From Lyophyllum atratum (Eukaryota; Basidiomycota; Agaricomycetes; Agaricales; Lyophyllaceae), in the NCBI GenBank assembly GCA_014905825.1, contig JACGCN010000004.1, forward strand, positions 806,001-870,000: a stretch of DNA of 64,000 nt. Direction: 5' to 3'. Both the position numbers and the translations under genes were made by a program. The notes below the pieces were generated by a model. That model searched no databases, was not told the origin of the DNA, and saw nothing but the letters and a program-made list of their open reading frames with translations. The first letter of the stretch is position 1. Each line of letters starts with the position of its first letter. Shown here piece after piece: positions 24,241 through 35,291 of this stretch.

Positions 24241-25445
24241 CCATCCATCAGAGACGGAAGATTATCTATCCACCATCAAGCCTGCCTCGAAGCGTGGCCG
24301 GTAAATTGTCGAAGGTTCATAGTCCTTGCGTGGGTGGTAGGCGCCACAGGGTCGGCCACAATATCGGCGGTATCCACTGACCGATCCTAGAAATGAAGGG
24401 AAGACGGTATTAGCATCATGCAATATTATAGGGGACTGTAAACGTGAGGAAGATCAGAAGGAAGGCAACGGAAAGATCCACACGGTTTTGCGCTCTCGGA
24501 CGTAAGAGTCGTAAGACTCAATGTATCCGTAATTCGTTTCATCAGGAAGGAAGGATGGAGAGGAATTGAAAGGGAAACTGTGAAAGGAAGCTTACCTCAT
24601 GTCTACGATGTATTTTGACGTTCACGTCCGGAGAGGTGTCCGCAGCTCTCATGAACCCAGGACTGCCTATCACGAATAAGAGATAAGAAGAGGAACGTCA
24701 GTCAGATAAAGGTAACAAGATAATCAAGGACAGAGGATACGGTCAGAAAGAACGCAGCGGAATAATCCACATGGAGTGTTTACACCCTCGGACATGAGTT
24801 AATCCAATTGGTAGCATCACGAGTGACGAAGAAGCAGAAACAGGGACCAGTAGCGAAAGATACGAAAGAATACCCACCTAGATGTGCGATCCTCGGTCAA
24901 GTACTCCAGTAACACGGCTTCCGAGGTACCCAAGGGGAATCTACACGATGCTGTTGAGGGTAAATCAGTGATAGTTCGAGATATGAGAAACGAAGAGCGC
25001 GGTGTCAGAAGGAACAATATTATTCCACACGGTGTTTTTCGGATACACGAGTCGAAACTCTGTAATCCCTTATTGTTTTTTCATCACGTAGCACCAAAGG
25101 GCTAGAGAGTAAAAGCGCCACTATTGGAAGGAAAGGCTCACCCTATTTGCTTGTTGCATTAAGTATGCAACCAGTTTGGATCGGACTCCATGGGCGTAGG
25201 GTTGATCGAGGCCTAGATTTTTTTTTCGTCAGTCACGGCTTGGTTGAATTGCGAAAAAGAGGAGGAGTCAGAAGGAAGGCAACGGAATAATCCACATGGT
25301 TTTGCGCTCTCGGACGTACGAGTCGCGAGACTCTCATATCCGTAATTGGCTTCATCAAGTGTGCGCCGCGCACAAACGGATTGAAGACTCACCAAGGCTC
25401 ATATGGGTCCACACAGTTTATCGCGCGTAAAGTACGCAACATAAC
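24241..25445 (-). repeat. Four degenerate ~265-bp tandem units with splice-like borders
   Basis: A shared core, read on the minus strand as GTCCGAGAGCGCAAAACC then TGTGGATTATTCCGTTGCC and TTCCTTCTGA, occurs four times, anchored at about 24477, 24766, 25024 and 25291 (spacing 289, 258, 267). The outer two copies are nearly identical over about 90 bp; the inner two are diverged. Three copies keep a small hairpin of the form GAGTC-loop-GACTC. On the minus strand each core is followed by a TAG or CAG acceptor and a 71-73 bp block, and that block ends in a GTGAGY, GTGGGT or GTAAGC donor. The blocks could encode about 23 residues each and the last continues into a Cys-containing tail (YCGRPCGAYHPRKDYEP) ending near 24260, but exon phases do not agree throughout, so no intact protein can be assembled. 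Confidence 0.6.
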
Positions 25446-26103
25446 ACTGACATCGTGGTGGTAAGCAAGTCGAATAAACAGGAAGAGATGGTGGAGGAGC
25501 GTGTCGAGCCCAACCGAAAAAATAGTCGCCAACAAAAGATTACATAATCAACTGGTCAGTCCATTCTCATTTTTGCTCACGTTCCGTCTCAAGCACAGGG
25601 GTGGACATACAACTACCAGCAGGCAGGTGGCTTCATGAATTCCGGTCTACGGTGTAAATAAGTACGAACGACATAAGGTAAAATAAACAGCTGCTCTGAA
25701 AAATGTTCAAGAGAATGTGAGTAAGCGACGACTTTCCAGCACCGGGGGGCTCAAGTGACTCCCAAATGTGGTACTGATATTGACGCTTGGGTATCCTATG
25801 CTAATGCTCGTGCGTTGTGTAGGTGGGAAGTCAAGAAGGGGTGGGGGGGGGGGGGGGGGGGGCGGACGACGAAGCAATAACTATAAAGAAAAAGGGGAAA
25901 GGTGGCGATGATGCGTGTGCGGAGGAGCGTGAGTAAAGAGGAGTGGTCCAAGGAGTCCGAAGGCCTGCCAGGCGGAGGGAAGTATGCGATCGATAGCGAC
26001 GGAACAGTAGGCAGGGTACAACGCGAGCGAAAGGGGGTGTATTGTGTGTGTGTGTAAATGCCTGCGCCCAAGCCTAACCAAGAAAATCCCGAACAGTCGG
26101 ATC
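25446..26103. other. Spacer with 20-base G homopolymer
   Basis: This lies downstream of ROT1. It contains a run of 20 consecutive G at about 25843-25862 and a short GT run near 26041. Long open frames crossing the G run are low complexity and antisense to nothing recognisable. Confidence 0.5.
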
Positions 26104-27003
26104 CTATAGCAGCAGCGAGGCAATGCTCAATGTCACCATCCCCGCCGCCGCCGCAAGCCCTATCGCTAGATGACGCGCCTCGTTGCTCTTTTTCTCCAGC
26201 GAGCGGCGCGTCGGCTTCTTCACGCCATTCCCCGCAGCTTCCGTTGACGTAGGTTTGTTCCGTAGCAGCTGTGTGGGCAGCATATTCGGGGACGGCGAGA
26301 TCTGGAACTGGGGGGCGAGGGGTGCACCGTCGAATTGGAACAGATGGAGCTTGTAGCCCGTGGTGGGATCTTGGAAGATTCGCCACTGGATGTACGTTTC
26401 GGTGATGTTGTAGTTCTCGATGAAATTCGACTCGGCGGCGCAGGGGTCTTGTACCTGCTGGTAACCGTCACCGATGGGCACCATGGTTATTGAGCCGTTG
26501 GAATTCAGTGTGTAGTGGCCGTGCACCCAGCCGATGACGCCGGTGATGCACGTTGGTTCTGAGCCTGATCAAAGGAGTCAGCATCTGGATAATTCTCTGG
26601 AGTACAAGGACCGCAATACCGTTTCCATTAAAGCGATACCGTGCAATTTCGTACCACCCATCGTCAGAACTGTTTCAGACGGATCAGTCCACCAAAGCCT
26701 TACTTCCTTTGAAGCATATCCAATACTCACAATGAATATGAGATACCTGTAGTTTTCGGGTAATTGAAAGACATGTTGGCCGGGTTAGCAAAGCCCTGGG
26801 ACGAGGAAGTCAGTACTACTCCTAAAGCCGTGTTGGACCCTGTTACGGCAACTCACAGCTCCTGTCATGACATTCTTACTCCCCGAGCTCCAAGTACCGA
26901 CAATGGAGGTGGCATTATGTTCGGCATTGTACAAGATGTCCTGAGAGTATGCTGCTGGTGCGAGCGATGCGAGGACCAGGCAAAGGAGCGGTGTGAAGAT
27001 CAT
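26104..27003 (-). CDS. ROT1: Rot1-like ER chaperone
   Basis: ER-membrane protein needed for folding, glycosylation and cell-wall glucan assembly in yeast. Four exons (26857-27003, 26731-26795, 26620-26669, 26104-26564) join in frame to 240 residues, close to yeast Rot1. A signal peptide (FTPLLCLVLASLAPAAYS) is followed by SIVGTWSSGSKNVMTGAGFA, NPANMSFNYPKTTGISYSFS, DDGWYEIARYRFNGN, CITGVIGWVHGHYTLN and GSITMVPIGDGYQQVQDPC, the conserved Rot1 core with paired cysteines. The C-terminus has a hydrophobic anchor (LAIGLAAAAGMVTLSIASLL). Several N-glycosylation sequons are visible. All introns are 50-65 bp and canonical. Confidence 0.94.
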
Positions 27004-27652
27004 GGTGTTGATGCAGGGTTTTGTCTATGTTTTGTGACTTGGGGTCGTATGTCTTCTTGATGCAAGTAGGTGGGGTGCGTGGGCGAACGGAGGGGCGAGT
27101 ATGCGAAGACTGTCGGCGACGACGACGACGAGCGCAGCAACGACGAGGTGAGGAAGTGAGAGAGGATGTTTGTCGCTGTTTGTCGTGGAGCGTTGTTGGA
27201 TCAGTTCTGAGCGGCAACGACCATGTGCACGTCACTCACGCAGAATGCTGCAGCTAAGTACCAGGCTTCACGAAGAAGGATTAGAGGATGGCGAGTATAC
27301 AGACGTTGGTGCAATTGGAGACGAGGTGATGGCGGAAGGAAGATGGACAATCAAACAAGTCCGATGGTTAACTTGCAGGGTCAATGACACGGCTCCTCAT
27401 GACCCTCCGTGCCTGGCAATAAGTACAACAAGAATTTATCTAGATGTGTACATTGAGTGGTGTAGGGGGAGGGACAAATTTTCAAGACTACATCCACTGG
27501 CGCAATAGCGTGGCCTCGAGTAAATCTGTGGCTACAAGCATGAAGAACTGGGGATGAGCCTAGAGCAATTGCTTTGACCGATGTCCGATTCTGTGCGTAT
27601 GCGTATGAAGAAGCGTGCAGAAGAATAGCAGGCAAAAAACCCGTGTCCCTCC
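27004..27652. other. Spacer upstream of ROT1 and downstream of proteasome gene
   Basis: About 0.65 kb, with a CGA-type trinucleotide run near 27112-27130. Open frames are short and unsupported. Confidence 0.45.
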
Positions 27653-28906
27653 TCAATCCTTTTTCAGTTCCCGCCTTATTACGAATACTCTCTCGCCGTC
27701 CTCAGTTGCCGTCATCTCCTGAATCCCCCGGACATTTCCTAGGCTCTGGATCGCGGTGCTTCCCTTGGCGAGGACCACATACATTTCCAGTCCATCACCA
27801 ACCTGGTTTATACGTATCAGAACTAGTTCGTCGCGAGCGCGTGATGCACAGAAACCTTACCTCAATGTGCCGTTCGGTTGCACTTGTGAAAGAATCGATC
27901 ACGAGGGAAAGCACGGTAGACAGAGGCAGATGCACGGGGTGCGATTCATTAGGGGCGGGTAATTGGTTCTTGAAGTAAATCTAGAGATAAACAGAGGGGC
28001 GTCAGACATGTCAGAAGAAAGGACGAAATGAAATGAAAGAATAGAGAGGAAATACGAAAAAGGCGCGGGAATAAATCGGTTAAGGATCGGGTTCCGACAA
28101 TGGTGAGACCACGGGGACGCGGTATGACGGGGGTGACATATCAACTCGGTTTGGGTTGCAAAACGCGTATGGTTATGATGGTTCGAACTCACTTGATTGT
28201 CCAAGAACGGTTGGACAAGTGATTGTGCCGCACCTGCCGCACGACAGGCCTCACGCTCGTACGAGCCCACGGGATCAAAAGAATATACCGCGCCGGTACC
28301 TAATGAAAGAGAAGGACGTTAATGTTTGCGATCACTGGCAGATTGAGGTGGACAAGTGTTCCAGATCGTTTTGCCGATGTGAAGAGCAGTGTAGATAGAG
28401 CGCAGCGGACGTACCATCGTCCTCGATTCCTCCGAGGATGTTGTAGACGTAGTAGGGGAAGAAACGTCGAGCATAGAGCATGGTTTGGATGAGACGAGCG
28501 ATCGCTCGCAGAGGCATATCTTTCGCGTGAGCATGTCGATACCACTGGGATGATCGTTAGCAAGTGACGCGAATGTGTCAGGTCATTCATACGCACCTCA
28601 AGACGTTGCCTAACTTTCTTCACGAACATGTTTCCATCTGCGGCAAACCCGTTCACAGCTAACACCGCCTTGTCGGTCCTGAAACCCACGAGTCAGCTGA
28701 GCACAAGGGGAACGAGACAGATCAGCGTACAATCGGAAGACCTTGGGTGCGTAGCGTGTCTGGATGCTGTAGCCTTCGCTCTGTCTCGTGTCACCGGCAA
28801 TAACACTGAAGTCAGCGCCAGCAATGGCCAAGATGGTGCCGCCGTTCTCTGAGTAGGGGTTGAACGAGCGCTGCTGTGGTTGAGACATGGACATCACGTC
28901 AGGCAT
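27653..28906 (-). CDS. PRE7: 20S proteasome subunit beta-6
   Basis: Non-catalytic beta subunit of the 20S proteasome core. Six exons (28731-28906, 28597-28678, 28415-28544, 28193-28299, 27861-27980, 27653-27802) join in frame to 254 residues. The sequence gives [40 protein letters not shown], then [71 protein letters not shown] and a C-terminal [10 protein letters not shown] block, all diagnostic of PSMB1/Pre7. The first Met (28906) lies about 14 residues ahead of the beta fold; a downstream Met four codons later is equally possible. Confidence 0.96.
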
Positions 28907-31900
28907 GCTAGAGGTGGAGGACGCTGGAGGAGGGGGAGTGAGAAGAAGAGCGACGTTAGAATTGAGAGGATAAGAGGCCGCGTAATGGACACAGTTAATC
29001 GCGTCTATCCGTGGGAACACTGATTGTAGTTCTTTACTCCGAGCTTTTGCCCCCGTGTGGGCCACGGCCAGCGTTCCTCGACCATACCACCCGCCCGGAC
29101 TTGTATCTTTCCTTCTTTGATTCCAGATCTGCCATCCTCACAGCACATGTCGCTGTCCGCACTCCTTACAACACCCCAATTCTCAACTTTTTTCTGCATT
29201 CCCCGACGAACCCCCGACGCGTAACTGCCAAACGTGGAAACATCTCTGCTTCTCACAGCTTCCGTGTTCTCAGCGTGATCCCTGGATGGCAGACCATTTC
29301 GCGGACTAGGAATTACTCGTAGAATGCGTATCGCAAATCCCGGATGGTCGGAACGGTCACTTAGTACCAGTTGTATCGCTCCTCCATCCTGTGCATCGCT
29401 CCAACGTTAAGTTCACATTTCAAGACAAATTTCACCATCAATGACCATGAAGACGTGGTGATCGGACTATTCCACTACGACGTGCGAACACCTCATCTCC
29501 TCCTTGCTATGCCCCCATTCCGTGTCCTACATTTGTCGCTTCGCCTCCCACAACTCCCTAACCACTTCTCTCACGTCCCGCACCGTATGCCAGAAATCAT
29601 ATCGCCACTCTCACGGACAACTCCTCGTGGCCCTTCTGACCTTGCCTGCTCTCAGCCTTGCGCCAGGACTCGATGTCTATTTTTTGAGTTCTCCACCTCA
29701 AGGCACCAGTAAAGTATTTACCCGCGTGTAACTGCGAGTTCAAGTGCGACCCCTCCGGCTCCCATGACGTCCGTGCTTCCCCTTCCCGGTCACGTTGTTA
29801 CCTGTGGTGGCGAACACAATCGACTATCCTTCGATCAGGTATCGTCACCGCCTATTTTCACCCAAAGGCTATCCAACGAGTACCGTCTCCGCGAGTTCCA
29901 CGATGGTAGAATATACGGCAGCACCATAAGCGATCGCTAGGACCGTAGCCTATCACTGTTACCCTAGACTCCTCATTTCCCCGCCGGTTGCCTTTTCTGT
30001 TCAATTTATTGCCTATGAAACTCATTACAGTGATGGCACCATCACAATTCAGCGGTCAACTGCGCTCGTTCTACTTGTTGCTTCCCAGAACATGATGATT
30101 TTCCTCGGCTTTCGAGGACGCCGACCCGTGAAGGAGATGTCTGATATTCTCGCGTGCGCCGTGCCTAGCGTCATCGGCCTTAACCTTCACACCCTGATTC
30201 TCAATTTCCCGACTTCACTCATATGAGACCGCTCACCCAAATACAGTGTCATCCTCCCGTGACTGTCAGTTTCGTAAAGGCTCTCAGCTGTCTTGGGATC
30301 GTCTCCTTCTCCGTTATGGTGTCGACTATTAAAAAGGACACCGTACTCCACCACTCTGGATGCTTCTTCGAAGCTAGGCTCTTCTTGTGAAGCAAACCCT
30401 CTCTCAAGGTCCGCTTCTCCTTTGCCTATCGGCAGCTTCGTGATGCTGGCCGTTCTTGAACCAGCGAACGAAGGCTTAACCTTCTCTTTCGACCTGAAAC
30501 GGCAACTATCCCGCTCTCGCTCCCCGCCACATAGACCCTAGATTCATATGTCGGCGAAACCACTGGGCATTCCCACCATTCACATCCATTCATGTATCCT
30601 AGCTATATGGGTCCTGCCGACACCCACTTTAAACTGCGACTGTGCATCCATTCTCACCTTACCTATAAGGTTATTCGACAATGATTTGTATCCTGACATG
30701 TGGCAGAGAATACCTGGACGACATGGGAGTCGATCCTTCCAGGGTTTATTTTTAGATCCTTGGAAGCCTTTCACAGTGCCTTGGAATGTTTGCCGACATA
30801 TAGACCTGTCCCATTGTAGGGACAATTTCAGTGCAAGTTCAGACCAGCATATCTTCCCATCGCTTAGTATGCCGGCGGTGGGCTACTAGATTGTATTTAT
30901 CGCGTCACATAGAAGCCCGCACAATGGAGCACCTTTTTCAATAAATCCTACACGTCCAAGTCGGCGTACTGGTGTAATGCCCTATACATAGCTCCATGCT
31001 GCACGGAGCCTGAGGCAAGGGAAAAACTTCCAAGCTCCCATCTAGAGACGCACATCATACCTGTCTCGCTGACTGATAGACACATGGATATTCCCTTGGG
31101 CTATACGCCTTGGCTGTTAGAACCTATCAGTTCGCACTTTTCTGCCAAACGCAGTTCTCCCGAGGATGTTCCAGACTTGGACACCCGCGCACGCACCGAA
31201 CGTGTGTCACATTTCAATGACATTGCGAATGCATCAAGCCCACCAATAGTGCGGGCTACACGAGCAAGAGGCAGCACCCACGATCACACGCGCATAATGA
31301 GTCTCCGCTGCGCTGGGCCTGTGGAACAAGAACACTCGCGTCCTCGATGACGGCGTGGCTTCTTCAACTTGCACGAAGAAGGCCCTTCGAAATCGTGCAC
31401 CGCATGTCGTTCCTACGTCCGTTAACTTGAAATGGGCGCTAAGGTTCACACGCACGAAAGTAGTGCGACTCGGAAGTGCTCCGAGTCGGGTGCTGCGGCA
31501 GTCAAGGGTATCTACTGTACATCTCTCCAGGGTGTGAGCATCATGTGCGAAGGATTGAGCTCCTTCGCAGATCCCTTTTTTTCTCACCGACAAGGTCTTG
31601 GTCGCGTAACTGATGGATTCCCTATCTCTAAAGCCGTGAGTTGGAGTGACATTATCGTTGAACGTGTATTGGAAACGATAACTTACCAGCATATTGCGAC
31701 AACCTGGGCTCAGAAGTGCCCATATGTTCAAAGGGGGATATTAGCGCACGGATGGCTCTGTGGCGTACTATTGGTTGGCCAGCCCCAAGGCATACACGCT
31801 GGTGAAGAAGGCAACACTAGTCCAGGTCTAACCAAGATGATACGGCCGAGGCCGAAAGATAACAGCAGCCTGAGTCAAGGAAAGTGTCGAGTCGAATTTA

Positions 31901-32048
31901 CAATTTATCGATGAATACATACACGGCATTGTTTATAGGTCCAGAACGCTGTCTTGGTATCACAGAAAAGGTTTATAATAGGTCGAGAATGCTCGCCGAG
32001 CAGGCATGAAGGACTGGTCACGGGGACTTGAATGTTGTGTGGATGCAT
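28907..32048. other. 3.1-kb stretch without recognisable gene
   Basis: The first half (about 29000-30500) is pyrimidine-rich on the plus strand and contains short open frames with protein-like composition but no motif, perhaps an old degraded gene. Two inverted repeats occur near 31470-31570. No gene, tRNA or transposase can be supported. Confidence 0.4.
31545..31576 (+). repeat. 9-bp inverted repeat followed by T run
   Basis: Arms TGCGAAGGA (31545-31553) and TCCTTCGCA (31560-31568) enclose a 6-base loop and lead into ATCCC and a T-rich run. A second hairpin with arms GACTCGGA and TCCGAGTC lies about 60 bases upstream. Together they resemble the 3' end of a structured RNA ended by a pol III-type T run, but no known RNA family was recognised. 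Confidence 0.35.
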
Positions 32049-33845
32049 CTACTCGAAGATATCCACACCCCAGCTTTTGCTCGGGTCGACACTGCGCTCG
32101 GGCTTGTGGGCTGCGGCGGCCGCCTCCAGTTCGTCGAACATGGCATCGGGGAGCTTGGTAACTGGAAAACATCAGAAGATTCAGAGCTCACTTCGAGCAC
32201 CACCAGAAAAGGGAAAGGCCTACTGTGGAAGTTTTCGATGATGCGAGACGGAGTCACACTCTTCGGCATTGCGACATTCTGCAAGTCAAGAAGTGTGAGT
32301 CTAACGCGTGTGATCGTGTGAGCGACGGAGATAAACTTACACCACGTTGGACTTGCCACGAGATAAGGACTTGGGCTGGGGTGATCCCAAGCTCGGCAGC
32401 GATTTTCTTGACCTGTATAGAGATAGGTTAGGCATCATCCAGGTTTGAGCGTTGATAATACCTGTGGAACAGCGAGGGAATCACGGACGCGACCGGTGCT
32501 TCCCAACGGAGAGTACGCCTCGAGGAGTATGCCTTTCTCCTTTGACCACTAGAGCGAATCTGATTCAGTGTTATAATTTAGAAACAATAACTGAAGATCA
32601 CACCTTGACTAGTTCGGGTTGAGGATTCCAGAAGTTGAGTTCCACCTATTGATGGACAAGACCAGTTAAATAACAGGAAACTGTGATGAGCGATTGATAT
32701 ACTTGGTTGATGGCAGGCTGAATCTTCAGGGGATTGGCGGTGAGGTTTTGGATCCTGAAATGACTCTCAGCAAGCCGTGGTGACAAAACACCGCTCGACA
32801 TAACATACCTACGGATATTGAAGCTAGTTTATGCGCGTCAGGTCAAGGTTCGATTACCTATAAGGAAAGCCTTACTTGCTGACGCCAATATTCCTTATTT
32901 TGCCTTTTGCCACGAGTTCCTCAAGCTTCTGCCAGGTAGGGTATGGGTTCTCTGTAAGCTCTTTGTTTAGGCTTCCGTCTTTGTTTTGTGCCACAGGCCT
33001 GCGGAAGAGCAAGATCAGTTTACTTTCCTAGCAAAGAGCAAGGAGACAACCAATGAATCAAGTAGAGGTCGAGATAGTCGGTGCCGAGACGCGATAATGA
33101 TTCGTCCAGGACGCGCTCGACGTCCTCCGGCGCGTGGAATGTGTTCCACAGCTGGTACATAGGTGGGAATGAGCAATGAAGCAAATGGGAAGGGCTTCCG
33201 GTGCGGCGGTGCTTACCTTCGAGGTCAACCAGAGCTCATCCCGCGAAACATCGCTGACTTCCAATGCTGAGCCAACCTCAGCTTCATTCTAAAGACGCGT
33301 CGATAAGACGAAAATTGGCATATATAAAGGTAGCTGAGAGACGTACGTTGTAGATCCAAGCCCCGTCTATGTGTCTATACCCTGCCCTCAAAGCCGTCTA
33401 GATAAACAACGTGAAGGAGCCGAACAAGATTCGCAGCCAAAGTCCGCCGGAACTCACCTGGACCGCATTACCCACTTCGCCTTTGCGCGCTTGCCACACG
33501 CCTGATTGCGAAAAGGGTTGAGAAGATTCTCCCAACCGCCTCAGAAGACTCACCAAGTGCAACTGAAGGAATCTTATCCCCAGATGGTAGGGTGAAGTGA
33601 CTGGGAAGCCTAGCAGCGCTGCCATGGAGGCCCTTATAGCAGGAAGTCTTGAAAATGTTCCTGAGGCCCGAGCGCGAAAGGTGGGGGATCCCGTATATCA
33701 TGATAATGCCAATGACGACAGTGGAAGCAAGGATGAGTCGGAAGAACCAGTTGTGCTGACGTTTCGCAGGCTGTCCCACGACTCCTTTCCTCACTGTCAG
33801 CTCGTCTTCGCTGTCGGGAATGCGTTTGTAGACTGGTAGAGACAT
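32049..33845 (-). CDS. Aldo/keto reductase with N-terminal membrane anchor
   Basis: NAD(P)H-dependent reductase of carbonyl compounds, AKR superfamily. Many exons with 50-60 bp introns. The AKR barrel is clear: [18 protein letters not shown] gives catalytic Asp and Tyr, RDELWLTSK the catalytic Lys, [11 protein letters not shown] the catalytic His, then [36 protein letters not shown] and [20 protein letters not shown] for cofactor binding. Unusually the first exon starts with about 35 cytosolic-type residues and a hydrophobic segment [20 protein letters not shown] before the barrel, suggesting a type II anchor with the enzyme in a lumen or cell exterior, or a tail-in orientation in the ER. The Met at 33845 opens that extension; no alternative Met lies close to the barrel start. 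It neighbours an SDR gene in the same orientation. Confidence 0.9.
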
Positions 33846-34107
33846 GTCCGGGATTCGTTATGAAGCAGGTTAGCAATCAGCGTTATCAATCAGTCAGGTA
33901 CAACCGCTAAAGCTGTTTCAAATCGAGCCCAAACGGCTAAAAAAAGATGAAGTGCTCCCTGTGCGATTTCTGACGACAGTCCCCTTGATTACTTGTCCCC
34001 CACCCGACGCTCATCAGATACTTGATACAAAGTTCCTCGTACATGCTTTTCCTTCCTTTCCCAGAGTATACACAGTACACAGTTTCAAATTCTCCATCCT
34101 TGGGTGA

Positions 34108-35028
34108 TCACCAGAGCATTTCCTTGCCATGCTCGTCAATGAAGAGGCCTGCAGATTATCCTCAGCTCCCAGTTCCATTTGAACAACGGAGACTTACCTG
34201 TTGGGCCGTCTTTGTCCAAGAGAGCCCAGGGGAGCAGAATTTCCGCACCGGCCTGGACGGTCTTGCCACCATCACGAAAGCCATTCAACTTTGTCGATGT
34301 AAATCCAGGCGTCACCGCGTTAACTTTGATGCCTTCCCCTCGTAGCTCATGCGCCAGAGCGATGGTATAAGAATTGGCGGCGGCTTTTGAGGTATTGTAT
34401 GCCACAACATGCAGATAATCTGACTTGGACTGAAGGTTGTTGGACGCCATGTCGGTGGACACATTCAGAATAACTGCCTGAGGCGAAGCACGAAGGAGAG
34501 GAAGGAATATAGTGGTCGTTTCTATCAACCCAAAGAAGTTGGGCTCAAAGGCTTCTCGGATGACACCCAATGATACTGTTAGAGCGTTTTGGTCCTTGTC
34601 CAATAATCCAACGCCTAGGCAGGTTCATATTAGCGAACGGAAAGTGGGGTGAAATCGCCTTACCGGCGTTATTGACGAGCACATCCAACCGACCTTCCGC
34701 CTTCTCGATGACATCTTTGGCCGCCGCGACCGACTTAAGGTCGGTGACATCTAGCTGTACAAGCTTAACGTCAAGATCCTCCGCTTTAAGCTGAGCCCTA
34801 GTAAAGGAGCACCATTTGCTAAATGCGATGGTGAGTGTTGATACGGACGTACTGGGCTTTCTGTCCAGAAACTTCATTCCTCGATGCGAGATACACTGTG
34901 TGATCTTTCTGTGCTAAAAGACGAACGAGTTCGAAACCAATTCCGGCATTTGAACCTAGAACCGATTAGATGCATTCCAATATCACGAAGATCGGTCTCC
35001 CACCTGTTACCAATATGACTTTAGACAT
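34108..35028 (-). CDS. Short-chain dehydrogenase/reductase
   Basis: Classical SDR using NAD(P)(H); substrate unknown. The first exon encodes MSKVILVTG and splices to SNAGIGFELVRLLAQ, rebuilding the TGxxxGIG dinucleotide loop. LVQLDVTDL and LDVLVNNAG follow, then FFGLIETT, NVSTDMAS with the catalytic Ser, YNTSKAAAN with catalytic Tyr and Lys, and VNAVTPGFTSTKLNG. The last exon adds a short tail (LFIDEHGKEMLW) and stops at 34108. Every intron boundary checked is GT-AG. The aldo/keto reductase is downstream on the same strand, so the pair may act on related carbonyl substrates; this is inference from position. Confidence 0.93.
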
Positions 35029-35291
35029 GCTAGATAACGATAGGAGGTGTGAGCCACAATCGTCTGTACCACAAGACACTGGATTTTATATTTGGCTGAT
35101 TTTATTTTGGATGGGCGACCCACATGAGCGAAACTGATGTGTCACGGCTAAATTACTTCCGATGAACATTAAATTCCGTCAAGTGCAGGTCATGAAGCGG
35201 TGAATGGCCGTGAATACGATATCGAGACGTGTTAAGATTTAAAATGCAAGTCGTATTCCAGTGACATCGCCGACCACTTACAAACATAGAA

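Noticed and set aside
24241..25445. Tandem units as a CRISPR-like array
   Set aside because: This is eukaryotic DNA, the units are about 265 bp and diverged, and the spacing contains splice-like signals rather than unique spacers.
25796..26386. 196-codon minus-strand frame overlapping ROT1
   Set aside because: It overlaps the ROT1 coding exon in another frame and is driven by low-complexity DNA including the G homopolymer.
28150..28200. Possible tRNA T-loop-like word GGTTCGAACTC
   Set aside because: It lies in an intron of the proteasome gene with no acceptor or anticodon stem around it.
31234..31731. 165-codon minus-strand frame over the hairpins
   Set aside because: Composition follows the inverted repeats, with no recognisable domain.
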